A stretch of 64,000 nt of DNA from NCBI RefSeq assembly GCF_029784135.1, contig NC_073746.1, positions 55,836,097 through 55,900,096 of the forward strand, in the 5' to 3' direction. The DNA is from Toxorhynchites rutilus septentrionalis. Lineage: Eukaryota > Arthropoda > Insecta > Diptera > Culicidae. How positions within the stretch are numbered: the stretch's first letter is position 1; the number at the start of each line of letters is the position of its first letter. Positions 10,145-21,900 of the stretch are shown here, piece after piece. Made by a program: the position numbers and the translations under genes. The notes below the pieces were generated by a model. The model worked only from the letters and a program-made list of their open reading frames with translations. It had not been told where the DNA came from and did not search any database.

Positions 10145-13100
10145 AGTCTCCGATTTCTTTTCGTTGTATATAATCGAGACAGAAATCTTTGTTTTTGTTC
10201 ATATATTTTCCGTGCTTTGAACATGAAAGATGAATTTAATTTTCGATTGGTCCCCTTAGAGTCAGAAAACACCTTTCTTACATAAAAAAATAATTTATCC
10301 AGAATCTCTCACGATCATATTACATGAAAAAATCCTACTACGCATATGGTCGAATTTCAACAATTACCGAGCTATTGATTTTTTTATTGTTCCGGGCTCG
10401 GTTTGAATTAATCTGGCTCTACTTTAAAAAAAATACGCTACGTAGGACGATTCTGTAGATTCTATTTGAAAGATGAGAATATTCAGTATAGGATGTAGTT
10501 GTGAAACATCGAAATTAGTGGATTTTGATAACATTTTGGAAATGAAAAACCTGAAAAGATAGTGATTTTGAAGGTATTATTATTAATTTTATCTCAAAAA
10601 TTTATAAAAAAATTTGATTGTTTCTATCAACCAAATTCAAGCTCTCTAATCGCTCTACAACTTGTTCTTTGACGTTCTACTTCTATCTTTCTTAATTTCG
10701 CTGCAATATCTTTATAAACAATTTCTATTGGGAACTCAAATAAAAACTTAAAAAATCAAGATTTTTACTCCACTGTATGTATAATAGCCAATTAAATTTC
10801 GTAGCCTTAACCTTAACGTAGAAATATTACATTTTTTCTTGGAATAAGTCAAAATAGAAGTTAAAAGAAACTTCAAACTGTATATACTCGAGTCCAATAT
10901 TATATATAACGAATCATATATGATCAAATCATATTATAATCGAGTCCGGCCTGTAATACCTACTTTTAAACATTCAAATAAAAAAAGTATACCCTACTAG
11001 TCATATTCCACAGATGTTGCGTTCGATTGCATTTGGTCTGACTGATAAGTGGTTCCGCTCATATAAAAAATTTCCGACTAAAACACTCCAATTCCACTAA
11101 CTAAATTTTACACGGACAATTCGAGAACTGTTCTCTTTAAACTATTGTGTGTATTTCATTGACAAAATAGACCTCTTCCTTGGGCAAACAAAATAACCTA
11201 AAAACAAGGCTAGATTCATTCTTTCCCATCCGGTTGCGATTCTTGGAAGAAAATTCTCTGGCAGATGATATATGTCTGCCTGCTCCGTTATGAACCTAGC
11301 AACTAATATTTCTCCTCCAGCCAAACAAACGATTGTAACTAATTGGTGTCATCCTTGAGGGTGTTATTGACGTTTCCTTTATTCCACCGGCATTGCAAGC
11401 TATTCATGCTTCCGAGAACGATGGAAAGATATTCATGGTAGCATTAGGGCTTTGCTTGCTCTCCCTTTTTTTTTCAATTCACTGTATCGAGGCGAAAGAC
11501 ATTTAGTTTGTAATGTCTCGGACGCCTTCCTGGAAAACGTGATTTAGCTATTAATAATAAGTGCTTCTGGAAAATTGGTCATGTCATTGTACTCCGGGTG
11601 GCTTCTATTTACTATCCCTTGTATCTATCGTGTATCATAATTTTCGATCGGTGATTAATTTTTGTCTCATCCCAGAATGAAGACTTTGATGAAAAACTTT
11701 CATTTGCCTCCACATTTCAACGGTTTATTAACCGTTAGGGAACATTAATTCCTCAGTACATAAATTCTCTCCATCAAAGAAGGACATGGTTTCTCTGTGA
11801 TCCCAGCATCCGTCCGTTTCTGATAGATGCCGCTTGTGAGGCTCATAAGAGCCAAAGCTTCGCCCCCAAACAACAAAAGAGCTTTCATTCATAAAATCGC
11901 TCCCCGGGAAAGGGTCATATCCTGCGCGTTGCGCGTTGCTAACGGTGTGTAGGTTCGACTTCGCACTCTCCCCGAAATCCCTGCAATCGCATCCCTGTTT
12001 CTTTCTTTTCCCGAGCTGTGGAACCCTCACATCCAACCGAACCGGATTATACTATTCGGGCCCAACTAAGTGTGTAGGATGATTTCCAAATAAGCTCGAG
12101 CAATCGTGAATGATGACCCGGAGGAACGTCTAGATCCGAGGGAGAAAAGAGTAAGTGAAAAGAAAATTACTTGTATCGGTGTAAACTGTGCTCCAAATGA
12201 AAATTTTGTGCAGAAGTTGGCGTTACCGTGCTTTCGAGAATTGTGATATACTGGCTCCGGTGGCTGTTTATCAATGAAGTGAAAATTTGCGAGCGTGGGA
12301 ATTGAGCTGCCAAAAAAGTTATTGGCAAACCAAAAGAGTGTTTGATTTTTTTTTAATCAAAGAAAGATACTGGAATTATTCACTACAGATAAGATCCTGA
12401 ATGATGTTGTTTTTCCAGAAATTGAAATGAATTATGGAAACCAACCTGAATTGAAGCACGCGTGGGTAGCTGAAAAATGGTAAGCTTGTTAACTTTGCTT
12501 TGTTCGTGAGAAATCGTCTGGTGCGGGGATAAAGATAAAGGTATCTTTCACTGAATGGAGCGCCATCATCAGCAGGAGGCAACGGTGTTGACATCGGAAG
12601 AAAGAAATAGCTCATGATGAATGCGAAAAATGAAACGACACAGTGCTTCTTCTGACTTTACTTTGAATCGGATGAAGGACAGAAGTGTGCCACATTTGTT
12701 CATAGGTCGGTCTTCCTGCGTGGGATGGCAGGAATTTCCGTTGATACCGATATACATTCATCTTTTGTCTTCTATGTTTTGTTACTGATTTATTGCCGAC
12801 AACAATGAGATATTTAAACAGTATTACTGGGATATTTCAATACATAGATAACATACACTCTGTCCAACTTCTATAAAACCACTCTGATTATGTTTCGTTG
12901 CAACACAAACAGTTAGAATTTCAACAAGATACATTCATACATTGAAGAATGCTTAGAATTAAGTGTATTTAACGTCAATTTCGTTCAAAAGAGTTGTTTG
13001 TTTATTTATTGTGCTTAAATATGATAATTTCAGCTGTCCAGTTTATATAAGACCATTTTAAAATTCATAAGTGTTATCAATGAAAAATTCAAAACTATTG

Positions 13101-14570
13101 CCTGATTTACTTGTCAAAAATTGGCAACCTTGCCATTTCGGTTAATAATCTGGAAAATTCGTGTTGGCACACTATTTACCAAATTTTGCTCAACGGAATT
13201 CTCGATAATTTATCATTTTTCCGAAATTGCAACCTTGAACTCTTCAATCGTGGTGTACCGCCTTCCTTCAGTAAATTCTGCGTAGAAGGGTTCTTCTGAG
13301 ATTTTCAACAGGATTGAAGTCTGGAAAGCGAGCCAGTCTGTTCATAAAATTAAGTTTTTGGTCCCTAATCCGTTGCTTAGTTTCCTTGCTGGTATGAATA
13401 GTAGCATTCTTTCGTTGGAATGTGAATTTTTTGTGAATGAATTTGTATTAACAGTGTAATTTCCATAATCTTATATATAGAAGAAAGGTTCTGTTATTTC
13501 GTATAACTCATCATGAACACATGAAAAAGGATCGTCAAACTTGAGCTGTCTTCATTTCGTTGTGTTCGTCTCCACTCAAATGAGAATGATGGAAAGAATT
13601 TAAAAGCATTCAAGAGAAATAGTGAAATTCGAAAAAAAATCGATAACATTATTCAAAATGTTTTAACATTTACTACACTGCCGTTGTCCCATGTAACTTT
13701 CGGACAATTTTCACTCTTCTTCGTAAAACGTTGTTTTTATGCATAAACTTTCGGAAAAACACAAAAAAAGTTATTGTGTGTTCCCAGCTTTGAAAAAAAC
13801 GTCAAGCTCAATTGTCCCATGTTGATATTCTTGGCATAACGGTCCCACAATGAATTTTTAAACTTAAAATCAAGCTTGATCGATTCAAGTGAGGGGAACT
13901 TTTCACATTTCATTAGACAATAGTTTACTGCTCATGAAAAAAACCCGGTGTATTGCAAAACTGAAATTGTTAAAGCTTCTGGTAGACAAATATGGTAGAA
14001 AACTTTGGTTGCGTTTTTCTCAGTTGCTGATTTAGGAAAATGGGACAACTATGCGTAGTACGGCAGTACAGATGTGCTAGATTTTTTGTTCGTTTTTTTT
14101 TCACCGAGTTCAATTGTACATGAAAACACAGACAGAAAAAAAACTTGTTAAAATTGATAAAAATCATAAAACTGTTACAAGTTCTGAAAGAAACAACGCG
14201 ATTTTGCATAGTATTTTAGTTGTGTAAGTAATTTTTGTATGGAATCTAGCACATCTGTAGTAAATGTCAAACCGCTTTGACTCATATGTTTTGCGGTGAG
14301 AAGTTTGCCCGATTGAAATTCTTTATTTTTCAATTGGAATTTGCGACGACGGTGCTTCGTGTTCTGTTATTGTAGAGTGGAAATGATAATAGATTTTCAG
14401 CTGGAATAAGAACATTTTCAAATTGAAATTGCGAATTGAAATCAACTTTCCCATACCGAATAAATACTTTATGTATACACTCTGAATATTTTCGTAAGCA
14501 GAGATAAAATATGCGTATACATGAGATTCGTTTCATACTTAATTTAATTTGAATATGAATTTTAATAAAA
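10145..14570. other. Long region without a supported gene
   Basis: This stretch is mainly AT-rich. A GC-richer island at about 11740-12140 has a short minus-strand frame and, on the plus strand, an A|GTAAGT donor-like site near 12148, so it could hold a non-coding first exon, but nothing confirms it. Around 10885-10955 the motif CGAGTCC occurs twice about 50 bases apart around a palindromic AT core; a variant word (CAGGTCGGACTC) occurs near 43837. No conserved protein signature was found in any frame. Confidence 0.4.
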
Positions 14571-14571
14571 A

Positions 14572-15109
<538 letters not shown>

Positions 15110-15122
15110 ACTCTCTCCCTAA
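15110..15122 (-). other. Polypurine tract before the 3' LTR
   Basis: On the minus strand the sequence AGGGAGAGAGT ends directly at the 5' edge of the 3' LTR. This is where a retroelement plus-strand primer is expected. Confidence 0.75.
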
Positions 15123-15180
15123 TGAAGATTCGTCTCGAATCTTAAGTTGTTTTCTTCGGAGGTACAATTCGATGAGGCTG

Positions 15181-16848
15181 CTAGAATTGAAACCGCTGTT
15201 GTTGATTGTTGCATAGATGAACTTCTGCGAGTATCGTTGAAGTTGTTTGTGCTGGGTTTTCTAGTGATTTGTCTTGTTGGGTTTGATCTGAGGAGAGGGA
15301 AGATGTCATGCTTTTTGTGTTAGCATAGGGTTTTACCTCTGTTGATACATTTCGTGGTGTGGTGTATACTCCAATATGTTTCTTCAGGCTCATGATTGCC
15401 AATCCTATGATCATGGCTGCGAGTGGAATCAGGAATCCAATCGTAGTATGTTGCAGTGTTATGTGGTCTCTTTGCAGTTTATGGATGTGGTCTCGGTTTT
15501 CAATTCTAAGCAGGTTTACTTGTTGCAGATCAGGTTGGTTGAAGATTACTGTTGGCTGAAAGTTCACTCCAATTGTTGAAATAGTTCTGATCTCGTGATG
15601 ATTAATTGTCCTCTTGTCGTCGTATTTGCTTCCATTGATTGAAACAGAGCAGTTTGGATATTTGATCAGTAGAGTTCCCGTTATCTGTCTCGATTTGATG
15701 TTGCAATTTGAATCCAGAAGAACGGATTTATCAGCGTTTCTCACGATCAGCGTGTGGTCGTCGATAGGCTTAATGTCCATTCCGATGCGATGTTCCTCGT
15801 AGGGGCAAGATGCGTTGATTCCTCTTAATGCGTTGTCGATACAACCGTCGCCTGTTAAATTCGTGAGCTCCTGTCTTTGGCAAATTCTATAATTTTCAAC
15901 AATTGTACATTCGTTATTTATTCCTAGTGTCAGTGTTTTACTCAGAACAGCTGAGTTGTAGGGTGTCGATATAATTCTGTTTTTTCTTGGTAATGTTTCA
16001 AATCTAATATATTGGAACTTTTCTGACATAAATATTGGGATCTTGATCACAAATATTGTTTTTGTACTTTCATGATGTGTTTCTATACTAAGAAATTCAT
16101 AAATTTGGTCAATATTGTTAATGTGAATATTTTGTTCTTCTAACTTTTCTAGTACAAACTCTGTTTCATTATTGTTTAATATTGCCCTAGATAAAATCCC
16201 TATTTTCGATAGTTGTACAATTTCAAAAATGTCTCTTAGTTGGTTGTTTAGTAGATCTAGATTGAAAAATAGATCGTGAACTATTCCTTTTAAATGATTT
16301 TCATATTCTGTGTTTACGTTATTGGCAATTCTCGATATTCTTCTTAAAACCTCAATTTGGTTTTCATTTACGTGGCTAATTAAATTGTTAATTTTAGCTT
16401 CGAATTCCTGATTGATTCTGATTTGTCGGTTGTTGTTGTCAATAAGTGTGTTGGTTTTGGTTTTTGAATTTTCTATCGTTTGTCGGATTAATTGTAAATC
16501 GTCGTCGTCTAAATTGCCGGTCAATGATTTGATAAACGTTCCTAATGGGTTTAAGAGTCCTCGTTTCTGTCGGTGTATGGGTTTCAACTGTTTGTAATTG
16601 TCGGAAATTTGTTTCATCCTAATGTCCAATGTTTTAAGGTATGGTTTCGTGAAATTTTGTCGTTCGAACTGGTGTAACGTATACTGGAGGTTGGTGAAAC
16701 TACTTTCGAACTTTTCCAAATCCACGATGTGGAGATGGAAATGTTGAGATGTGATAATCTTCGCTTCTCTCTCGCTAAATGCTATTATTCCATCATGTCG
16801 TGAGAGGTCTGTTATCGTCACTTCTGCTGTAACATCAAGGGCTAATCT
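15181..16848 (-). CDS. env: Envelope glycoprotein (F-type fusion protein) of the retroelement
   Basis: The open frame encodes about 546 residues from a GTG at 16821 and stays open upstream to a good splice acceptor (TTCTCTATTCCAG ending near 16849). There is no ATG in a sensible place, so the start and signal peptide are probably supplied by a spliced leader exon, as in other errantiviruses (inference). Visible are a furin-type site RQKR at about residue 84-87, followed at once by a fusion-peptide-like GLLNPLGTFIKSLTGNLDD block, heptad-like segments, several N-glycosylation motifs, a Cys-rich region in the middle, and one membrane anchor at about 459-479 with a cytoplasmic tail of roughly 67 residues. 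This layout matches the envelope family shared with baculovirus F proteins. The predicted role is membrane fusion of enveloped particles. Confidence 0.88.
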   Translation of the reverse strand, partial: RLALDVTAEVTITDLSRHDGIIAFSEREAKIITSQHFHLHIVDLEKFESSFTNLQYTLHQFERQNFTKPYLKTLDIRMKQISDNYKQLKPIHRQKRGLLNPLGTFIKSLTGNLDDDDLQLIRQTIENSKTKTNTLIDNNNRQIRINQEFEAKINNLISHVNENQIEVLRRISRIANNVNTEYENHLKGIVHDLFFNLDLLNNQLRDIFEIVQLSKIGILSRAILNNNETEFVLEKLEEQNIHINNIDQIYEFLSIETHHESTKTIFVIKIPIFMSEKFQYIRFETLPRKNRIISTPYNSAVLSKTLTLGINNECTIVENYRICQRQELTNLTGDGCIDNALRGINASCPYEEHRIGMDIKPIDDHTLIVRNADKSVLLDSNCNIKSRQITGTLLIKYPNCSVSINGSKYDDKRTINHHEIRTISTIGVNFQPTVIFNQPDLQQVNLLRIENRDHIHKLQRDHITLQHTTIGFLIPLAAMIIGLAIMSLKKHIGVYTTPRNVSTEVKPYANTKSMTSSLSSDQTQQDKSLENPAQTTSTILAEVHLCNNQQQRFQF

Positions 16849-16890
16849 GGAATAGAGAAATATGTGAGTACTACTTTGGGTTTCGAGACG

Positions 16891-19800
16891 TCATTTTCTT
16901 TGACGTCTTATTTTTGTTTTATGTATCGTTCTTCCATTCTGATCTTGGAAGGTTTTTGTGTTATCTCTTGCGATTTGATATCGTTTATACTTATCCTTTG
17001 TTTTACTTTTGACCCCTTGGCGCGCGACGTATACAGTTTCGTCCACTTCCAGTGATGGGTCAGCTTCCTTGTTTTTGTTGTGGTGCTGTAAATCTTGTTT
17101 TTGTTTTTTAATGAGAGCTAATGTTGCTTCATTGTATATTTCATTCCTTTTCCTAACAATTTCTTCAATGTTACTCGGTCTCACCTCTCCCTCTTTTATT
17201 CCAAAGAATACTTCTTTGGGTCGCATCTTGGTTGAAGAGTGAATAGTGTCGTTATAAAGTGCTACAGTGACTCTAAACAACTCTTTCTTACTTAATCCCT
17301 CATGTTTCGATCTACAACAGCGAAACATTTCTGCAATTGTTGAGTGAAATCGTTCAACGATTCCATTCACTTCGCTTTTATTAGATGGTGTGAAATATGT
17401 TTCAATTCCTAGTTCTTCTAACATGCCTCTTACTTCAACAGACTTTAGTGCTGGTTCATTGTCACTGACCAAAAGTCTGGGTATCCCATATGTTGAGAAG
17501 AATTTTGTCAGTCCTGAACGGACGTCAGGAATCGATCTCGATTTAATTGGAAAAAGCATTCCGAACTTCGATAATTTGTCTACCACGGATATGAACGTGT
17601 TTGGTTGACATATGAATATATCAACATGAACTATGTCTAGCGGCTTTTTAGGTATTGGAGTTTGGGCTAGGTTCAATTTATAAGGATGTCGCTCATATTT
17701 AGCAGTTTTACACGTATTGCACAATGTGACGTGTGTTCTAACTTTCCTTTTCATGTTCGGGAAGTAGAATTTCTGGCTGATAGCCATCAGATTTTCTTCG
17801 ATGCCTCTGTGAGCTCTTGTATGTGTTGTATTTATGACTTCATTCTGTTCTTCTTCAGTTTTTAAGTCAATTAAGAACTTTTGTGAAATAACTACTTTAA
17901 ACGTTTTGACGCGAGAAAAATAGTTTTTATACACAATTTGAAGGGTGTTGATGAGATTTTCTGGGCAGTAAATGCAATTTACTCTTTTAGGATCCATGAA
18001 TTCTTTGAATATTCTTAGTAATATTGGTACACCAAAATTCACTTTTGTAAACGTGTGTCTTAGGACTTTGGGAAAAACTTGTTCTCCGGTGGTCTCACTC
18101 TCAGTTCCATCTATTTTCAAAATGATCTGATTGGAAAAAGTGTTTACCGGTTTTTCGGTACATGCGATAAATTCCGAGTCGTCGGTGTCTGCCGAATGTT
18201 GCGTAGCAGCGTCTGATGAAGAATCATTTTGTTCTTCATTCAGATTTAAATTTTGGGGAATTCTAGAGAGGCCATCGGCAACGACATTTTGTTTTCCGGC
18301 ACGATATCTTATATCGTAGGAATAGTCCATTAAAGCAATCATCCATCTGGCAATTTTACTTGATGGATCTTTCAAGTTCACGGCGCAAGTAAGCGGCTTG
18401 TGATCTGTGTATAAAATGAATTTATTTCCGAAAAGGTACGGTCGGAAATATTTGGTTGCCCAATAAATAGCTAGTAACTCCTTCTCAATAGTGGAGTACT
18501 TTTCTTCGGTTTGACTGAGTGTTCTCGATGCAAAAGCAACAGGTTTATCTCTTCCGATTGGACCTTGTGAGAGAACAGCTCCTATTGCGTATTTGGATGC
18601 ATCTGTTGTCAATATGAAGGTTTTTTCGAAATCTGGGTGTATTAGAATAGCGCTGCTAGAAAGTATCTGTTTGCACTTGTTGAATGCTTTTAGAAATTCT
18701 GGAGTATGTTCTACTTTCTCATTTTTCCGAAGACATTGTGTTAGCGGTTTCGTTATCCGGCTGAAATCCTTTATGAATTTTCTATAGTATCCCAGTGTTC
18801 CTAAGAAGGATTTAATGTCCTTCTCGGTTTTGGGAATTGGCCAATTTTGGATAACTTCAATTTTTTCTGGGTTTGGTTTTACACCTTCTTCATTCACCAC
18901 GTGACCGAGGAAGGAGACCTCTTTCTTCAAAAATTCACTTTTGTCGAGCTGTATTTTTAAGTTGGCTTTTTTAAGAGCAGCGAAAATTTTATTTAAGTTG
19001 TTGCAGTGTTCTTGTAAACTGCTGCTGAATACAATGATATCGTCCATATACACTAGGCAGATAAATCCGGCTAGGCCTACCAGCACAGCATTCATTGTTC
19101 TCTGAAATGTTGCCGGGGCGTTTTTCAGCCCGAATGGCATTCTTAGATATTCGTAGTGGCCGTTCTCAGTTGAAAATGCAGTTTTTTGAATATCGTCTTT
19201 TTCCATCAGAATTTGGTGGAATCCCGAAGCTAAATCTAGGGTTGTAAAATATTTACTTCTCCCTAATTTATCTAGGATATCCGTGATATTCGGTATGGGG
19301 AATTTATCATCCACAGTTTTAGCATTGAGCTTTCTGTAATCAACGACGATTCTCCATTTTTGAATACCTGCAGCATCCGCTTTCTTCGGAACGACCCAAA
19401 TGGGTGAATTCCATGGTGACGTAGAAGGACGAATTATGTTTTCATCAAGCATTTTCTGAATTTGTTTGCCGACTTCCTCTTTATGGCAATGAGGATACCT
19501 ATAGCTTTTCTGATACACAGGTATCTCATCATGGGTCAAAATTTTATGTTTCACAACATTAGTAGCTGTAAGGGGTTCGTTGTCGAGGTGAAAAATATCT
19601 TGATTTTCCTCAATGACATTGATCAAACTATTTTTCTCTTCTCTGTTTAAATGATCCAGACGAAGTTGGTCCATAAGTTTTCTGAATCTGTCAGGACGAG
19701 CTTCCAAAAAATTGAATTCGTTTTGCTCAACCAAGCATTCAAAGTTATTAAGAGTGATCTCAAGTGGATAATCTAATGAAAGTGTTTGATTCTCAGTTGA

Positions 19801-20322
19801 ACTGTTCTTGAGACTGACAATGGCTTTATGACCTACTGCTTGGTATAAACCAGCACATATGAAAAGGTTTGTATTGATTTCGAGATCATCTTCTAGTAAA
19901 AAATCACCTGATTGCTCGGAAACTGGTATCTCTATATTATGAATGGTTTCTCTTGAAATTTCCTTTGAGAAAGGTTCTGGATGTTTTCTGAGCATCTGAA
20001 GTTTTGTTCCTAATATGGTTATGGAATTGTCATCTGTTTCAATCTTCGCTTTAAGTTCCTGAAGCGTTTCATACCCAATAAGGCCGTGGAAAAAATTATG
20101 AAAATCAAAAATATGAAATTTGAACGATTTATCAGTTAAGTCGGGAAATGGATTGAAGTCGACATATCGTTCAATTTTGTGAGTGCCTGAGATGTTGGAG
20201 ACAACAGTTGGTGTAGGCAGCGCAAAGGATTTTTTCACAAATCGGGGGCATAAATAATTTTTGTTAGCTCCCGTATCTATCAATAATTTCAATCCAAACC
20301 CTTGACGTGTGGGAATTTCCAT
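16891..20322 (-). CDS. pol: Pol polyprotein: protease, reverse transcriptase, RNase H, integrase
   Basis: 1143 codons from an internal ATG; the frame stays open upstream through the end of gag. In order: aspartic protease with LLIDTGA (Asp16); Ty3/gypsy reverse transcriptase with MPFGLKNAPATFQ and the active-site VYMDD (about 424-428); RNase H beginning TTDASKYAIGAVLS (Asp574); an integrase zinc finger H834-H838-C868-C871; and a catalytic core with Asp901, Asp954 and Glu990, a D-x35-E spacing. All key residues are present and there is no internal stop. It lies in the -1 frame relative to gag and probably needs ribosomal frameshifting. It copies the genomic RNA and integrates the DNA product. 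Confidence 0.96.
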   Translation of the reverse strand: MEIPTRQGFGLKLLIDTGANKNYLCPRFVKKSFALPTPTVVSNISGTHKIERYVDFNPFPDLTDKSFKFHIFDFHNFFHGLIGYETLQELKAKIETDDNSITILGTKLQMLRKHPEPFSKEISRETIHNIEIPVSEQSGDFLLEDDLEINTNLFICAGLYQAVGHKAIVSLKNSSTENQTLSLDYPLEITLNNFECLVEQNEFNFLEARPDRFRKLMDQLRLDHLNREEKNSLINVIEENQDIFHLDNEPLTATNVVKHKILTHDEIPVYQKSYRYPHCHKEEVGKQIQKMLDENIIRPSTSPWNSPIWVVPKKADAAGIQKWRIVVDYRKLNAKTVDDKFPIPNITDILDKLGRSKYFTTLDLASGFHQILMEKDDIQKTAFSTENGHYEYLRMPFGLKNAPATFQRTMNAVLVGLAGFICLVYMDDIIVFSSSLQEHCNNLNKIFAALKKANLKIQLDKSEFLKKEVSFLGHVVNEEGVKPNPEKIEVIQNWPIPKTEKDIKSFLGTLGYYRKFIKDFSRITKPLTQCLRKNEKVEHTPEFLKAFNKCKQILSSSAILIHPDFEKTFILTTDASKYAIGAVLSQGPIGRDKPVAFASRTLSQTEEKYSTIEKELLAIYWATKYFRPYLFGNKFILYTDHKPLTCAVNLKDPSSKIARWMIALMDYSYDIRYRAGKQNVVADGLSRIPQNLNLNEEQNDSSSDAATQHSADTDDSEFIACTEKPVNTFSNQIILKIDGTESETTGEQVFPKVLRHTFTKVNFGVPILLRIFKEFMDPKRVNCIYCPENLINTLQIVYKNYFSRVKTFKVVISQKFLIDLKTEEEQNEVINTTHTRAHRGIEENLMAISQKFYFPNMKRKVRTHVTLCNTCKTAKYERHPYKLNLAQTPIPKKPLDIVHVDIFICQPNTFISVVDKLSKFGMLFPIKSRSIPDVRSGLTKFFSTYGIPRLLVSDNEPALKSVEVRGMLEELGIETYFTPSNKSEVNGIVERFHSTIAEMFRCCRSKHEGLSKKELFRVTVALYNDTIHSSTKMRPKEVFFGIKEGEVRPSNIEEIVRKRNEIYNEATLALIKKQKQDLQHHNKNKEADPSLEVDETVYVARQGVKSKTKDKYKRYQIARDNTKTFQDQNGRTIHKTKIRRQRK

Positions 20323-20345
20323 GTAAGGGATGAAATTTTTTGAGT

Positions 20346-21692
20346 TTACCTGGGGAAATGGGATGTGCTTTCCAGTTGAAAATTTAGGTTATCGACTGCT
20401 TCGCTAGAAGTTTCTTGTTCGTAGGTCTCATTGGAAGTTTCTTGCTCATTTTCTAAATGTATTTCTGAATGGTCTTCTTCGTATGAATAATTATCCATTG
20501 GCGTTGGGTAGTAATCGTGGTGATAACTTGCCAAGGGATAACATTGATACTCGTATTGATACTCTTGAGCGTTTTGTTGAGTTTGTTCAATATTTCTTAA
20601 TTCCGTTATCCGTGCTGGTCTCGGTGGGACAGCAGGAAAGAATTGGCTTCTTGCATTATAATTATGCGGTGGTCTATTAACGTAATTTACATATTTAGAG
20701 CGAATGGATTTATCAGCATTCATTGGACTCGGTAATGCTTTCCGAAGTTGTCCATTGTTGGTATTATTGCCCTGAGGTGGAGCTGGAAAACGAGGCGTAA
20801 AGTTTGGTCTGGTTGGAATACTTTCATGCTGATATGATTGATATGGTTGACGGGGAATAAATGGTCGATGATTAAACATCGGTTGACGAGTTTGTAATTG
20901 AGGATAAAAATGTATTGGTTTGGGTAAACGTGGTGTTAAAGTCGGTTTACTTAAGCCCGTACGACTTTGATAGTTACGTTCTTCTACCGCAGCATCAAAT
21001 GCTTGTTTTATATTTCTGGGTTGACGTGCACGCACGTTCCCTCCAATCGGCTCTTTCAGCCCTGCTAGGAAAACCTGTAGAGCATTTTCCTTATGCGTCG
21101 AGTTTCTATCATTTTTAATATTCTCTTCTCTTGGAGAAATATTAGTATTATTAATTAGTAAGGATAGAAGATTTTGTACTTGTCCAAAAAATTGTTCAAC
21201 TGATCCGTTTTGCTGAAGTTGAAACAGCTCGCGGGTAAGTGTGACTGAGTCACGTTTATCATTATAATAAGCGATGAGATTTGCTTTAATCTCATCCCAG
21301 TTGAGAGAAGTTCCATAAGTTTCTAGGACTTGGTCCGCTTCATTAATTATTTTGCTTCTTATAGCTTGAAGCCAAATTTGCTCGAAAGGTGTATTTTTAA
21401 TAGGTTCCATGAATGGCATAAAATGTTCGACGGACCTAATGAAACTATGCAACTTAACGGGATTGCCGTCGAATGGTTGCAGTTCTCTCACCGCTTGGGG
21501 TGTTTGGAGAGATTTCGTAATCTTTTCAGCCTGTTCGAATATTCTGTTTGTTTCTTCAATTCGATTCATGTTCTGTCTAGGGGGTAGTAAAGGATTCGGT
21601 TGAGGTGGAGGAGGAGGTATTGGGTTAGGAGAATTGTTCATTTCCGTGTTCATTTCTCGATTTCTTAAATTATAGGGATGGAAACGGTCCAT
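20346..21692 (-). CDS. gag: Gag structural protein of the errantivirus-like element
   Basis: About 448 residues from the ATG at 21692 (MDRFHPYNLRNREMN). An N-terminal Pro-rich run (PPPPPQP) is followed by a capsid-like central part beginning LQPFDGNPVKLHSFIRSVEHF, then an Arg/Pro/Gln/Tyr-rich C-terminus. No CCHC zinc knuckle is present, as is usual for errantivirus Gag. It forms the particle core and binds the RNA through basic residues (inferred from the family). The last codons are CAT TTC CCC AGG TAA; the TTTCCCC run there allows a -1 slip into pol. Confidence 0.88.
   Translation of the reverse strand: MDRFHPYNLRNREMNTEMNNSPNPIPPPPPQPNPLLPPRQNMNRIEETNRIFEQAEKITKSLQTPQAVRELQPFDGNPVKLHSFIRSVEHFMPFMEPIKNTPFEQIWLQAIRSKIINEADQVLETYGTSLNWDEIKANLIAYYNDKRDSVTLTRELFQLQQNGSVEQFFGQVQNLLSLLINNTNISPREENIKNDRNSTHKENALQVFLAGLKEPIGGNVRARQPRNIKQAFDAAVEERNYQSRTGLSKPTLTPRLPKPIHFYPQLQTRQPMFNHRPFIPRQPYQSYQHESIPTRPNFTPRFPAPPQGNNTNNGQLRKALPSPMNADKSIRSKYVNYVNRPPHNYNARSQFFPAVPPRPARITELRNIEQTQQNAQEYQYEYQCYPLASYHHDYYPTPMDNYSYEEDHSEIHLENEQETSNETYEQETSSEAVDNLNFQLESTSHFPR
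20352..20358 (-). promoter_or_regulatory. Candidate -1 frameshift site at the gag-pol junction
   Basis: In the gag frame the sequence is CAT TTC CCC AGG TAA. The heptamer T TTC CCC fits the X XXY YYZ pattern, and after a -1 slip the frame reads into the protease region (QVNSKNFIPYMEIP). CCC is an unusual second triplet for an efficient eukaryotic slip, so the exact site is tentative even though the -1 frame relation is certain. Confidence 0.45.
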
Positions 21693-21746
21693 CAAATCCT
21701 ATATCTCGGGGGTGAAGAAATTTGATTAGTTTTTCTTTAGAATTTT

Positions 21747-21900
21747 CTTAAATCTAAACGCGATATTTTATATGGCGATTGTTTCTTACAATCTAAACGC
21801 GGCTGGCTACACACGGCGCAGATCTTAAATCTAAACGCGATATTTTATATGGCGATTGTTTTTTACAATCTAAACGCGGCTGGCTACACACGGCGCAGAT
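21747..21900 (-). repeat. 77-bp direct tandem repeat in the retroelement leader
   Basis: Two head-to-tail copies (21747-21823 and 21824-21900), almost identical, each containing two AATCTAAACGCG words. They lie between the primer site and gag, in the untranslated leader. Related CACAGATATTC/CTCTGCT words recur down to about 22085. Leader repeats in gypsy-type elements can bind host regulators such as insulator proteins, but no such site is recognised here. Confidence 0.8.
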
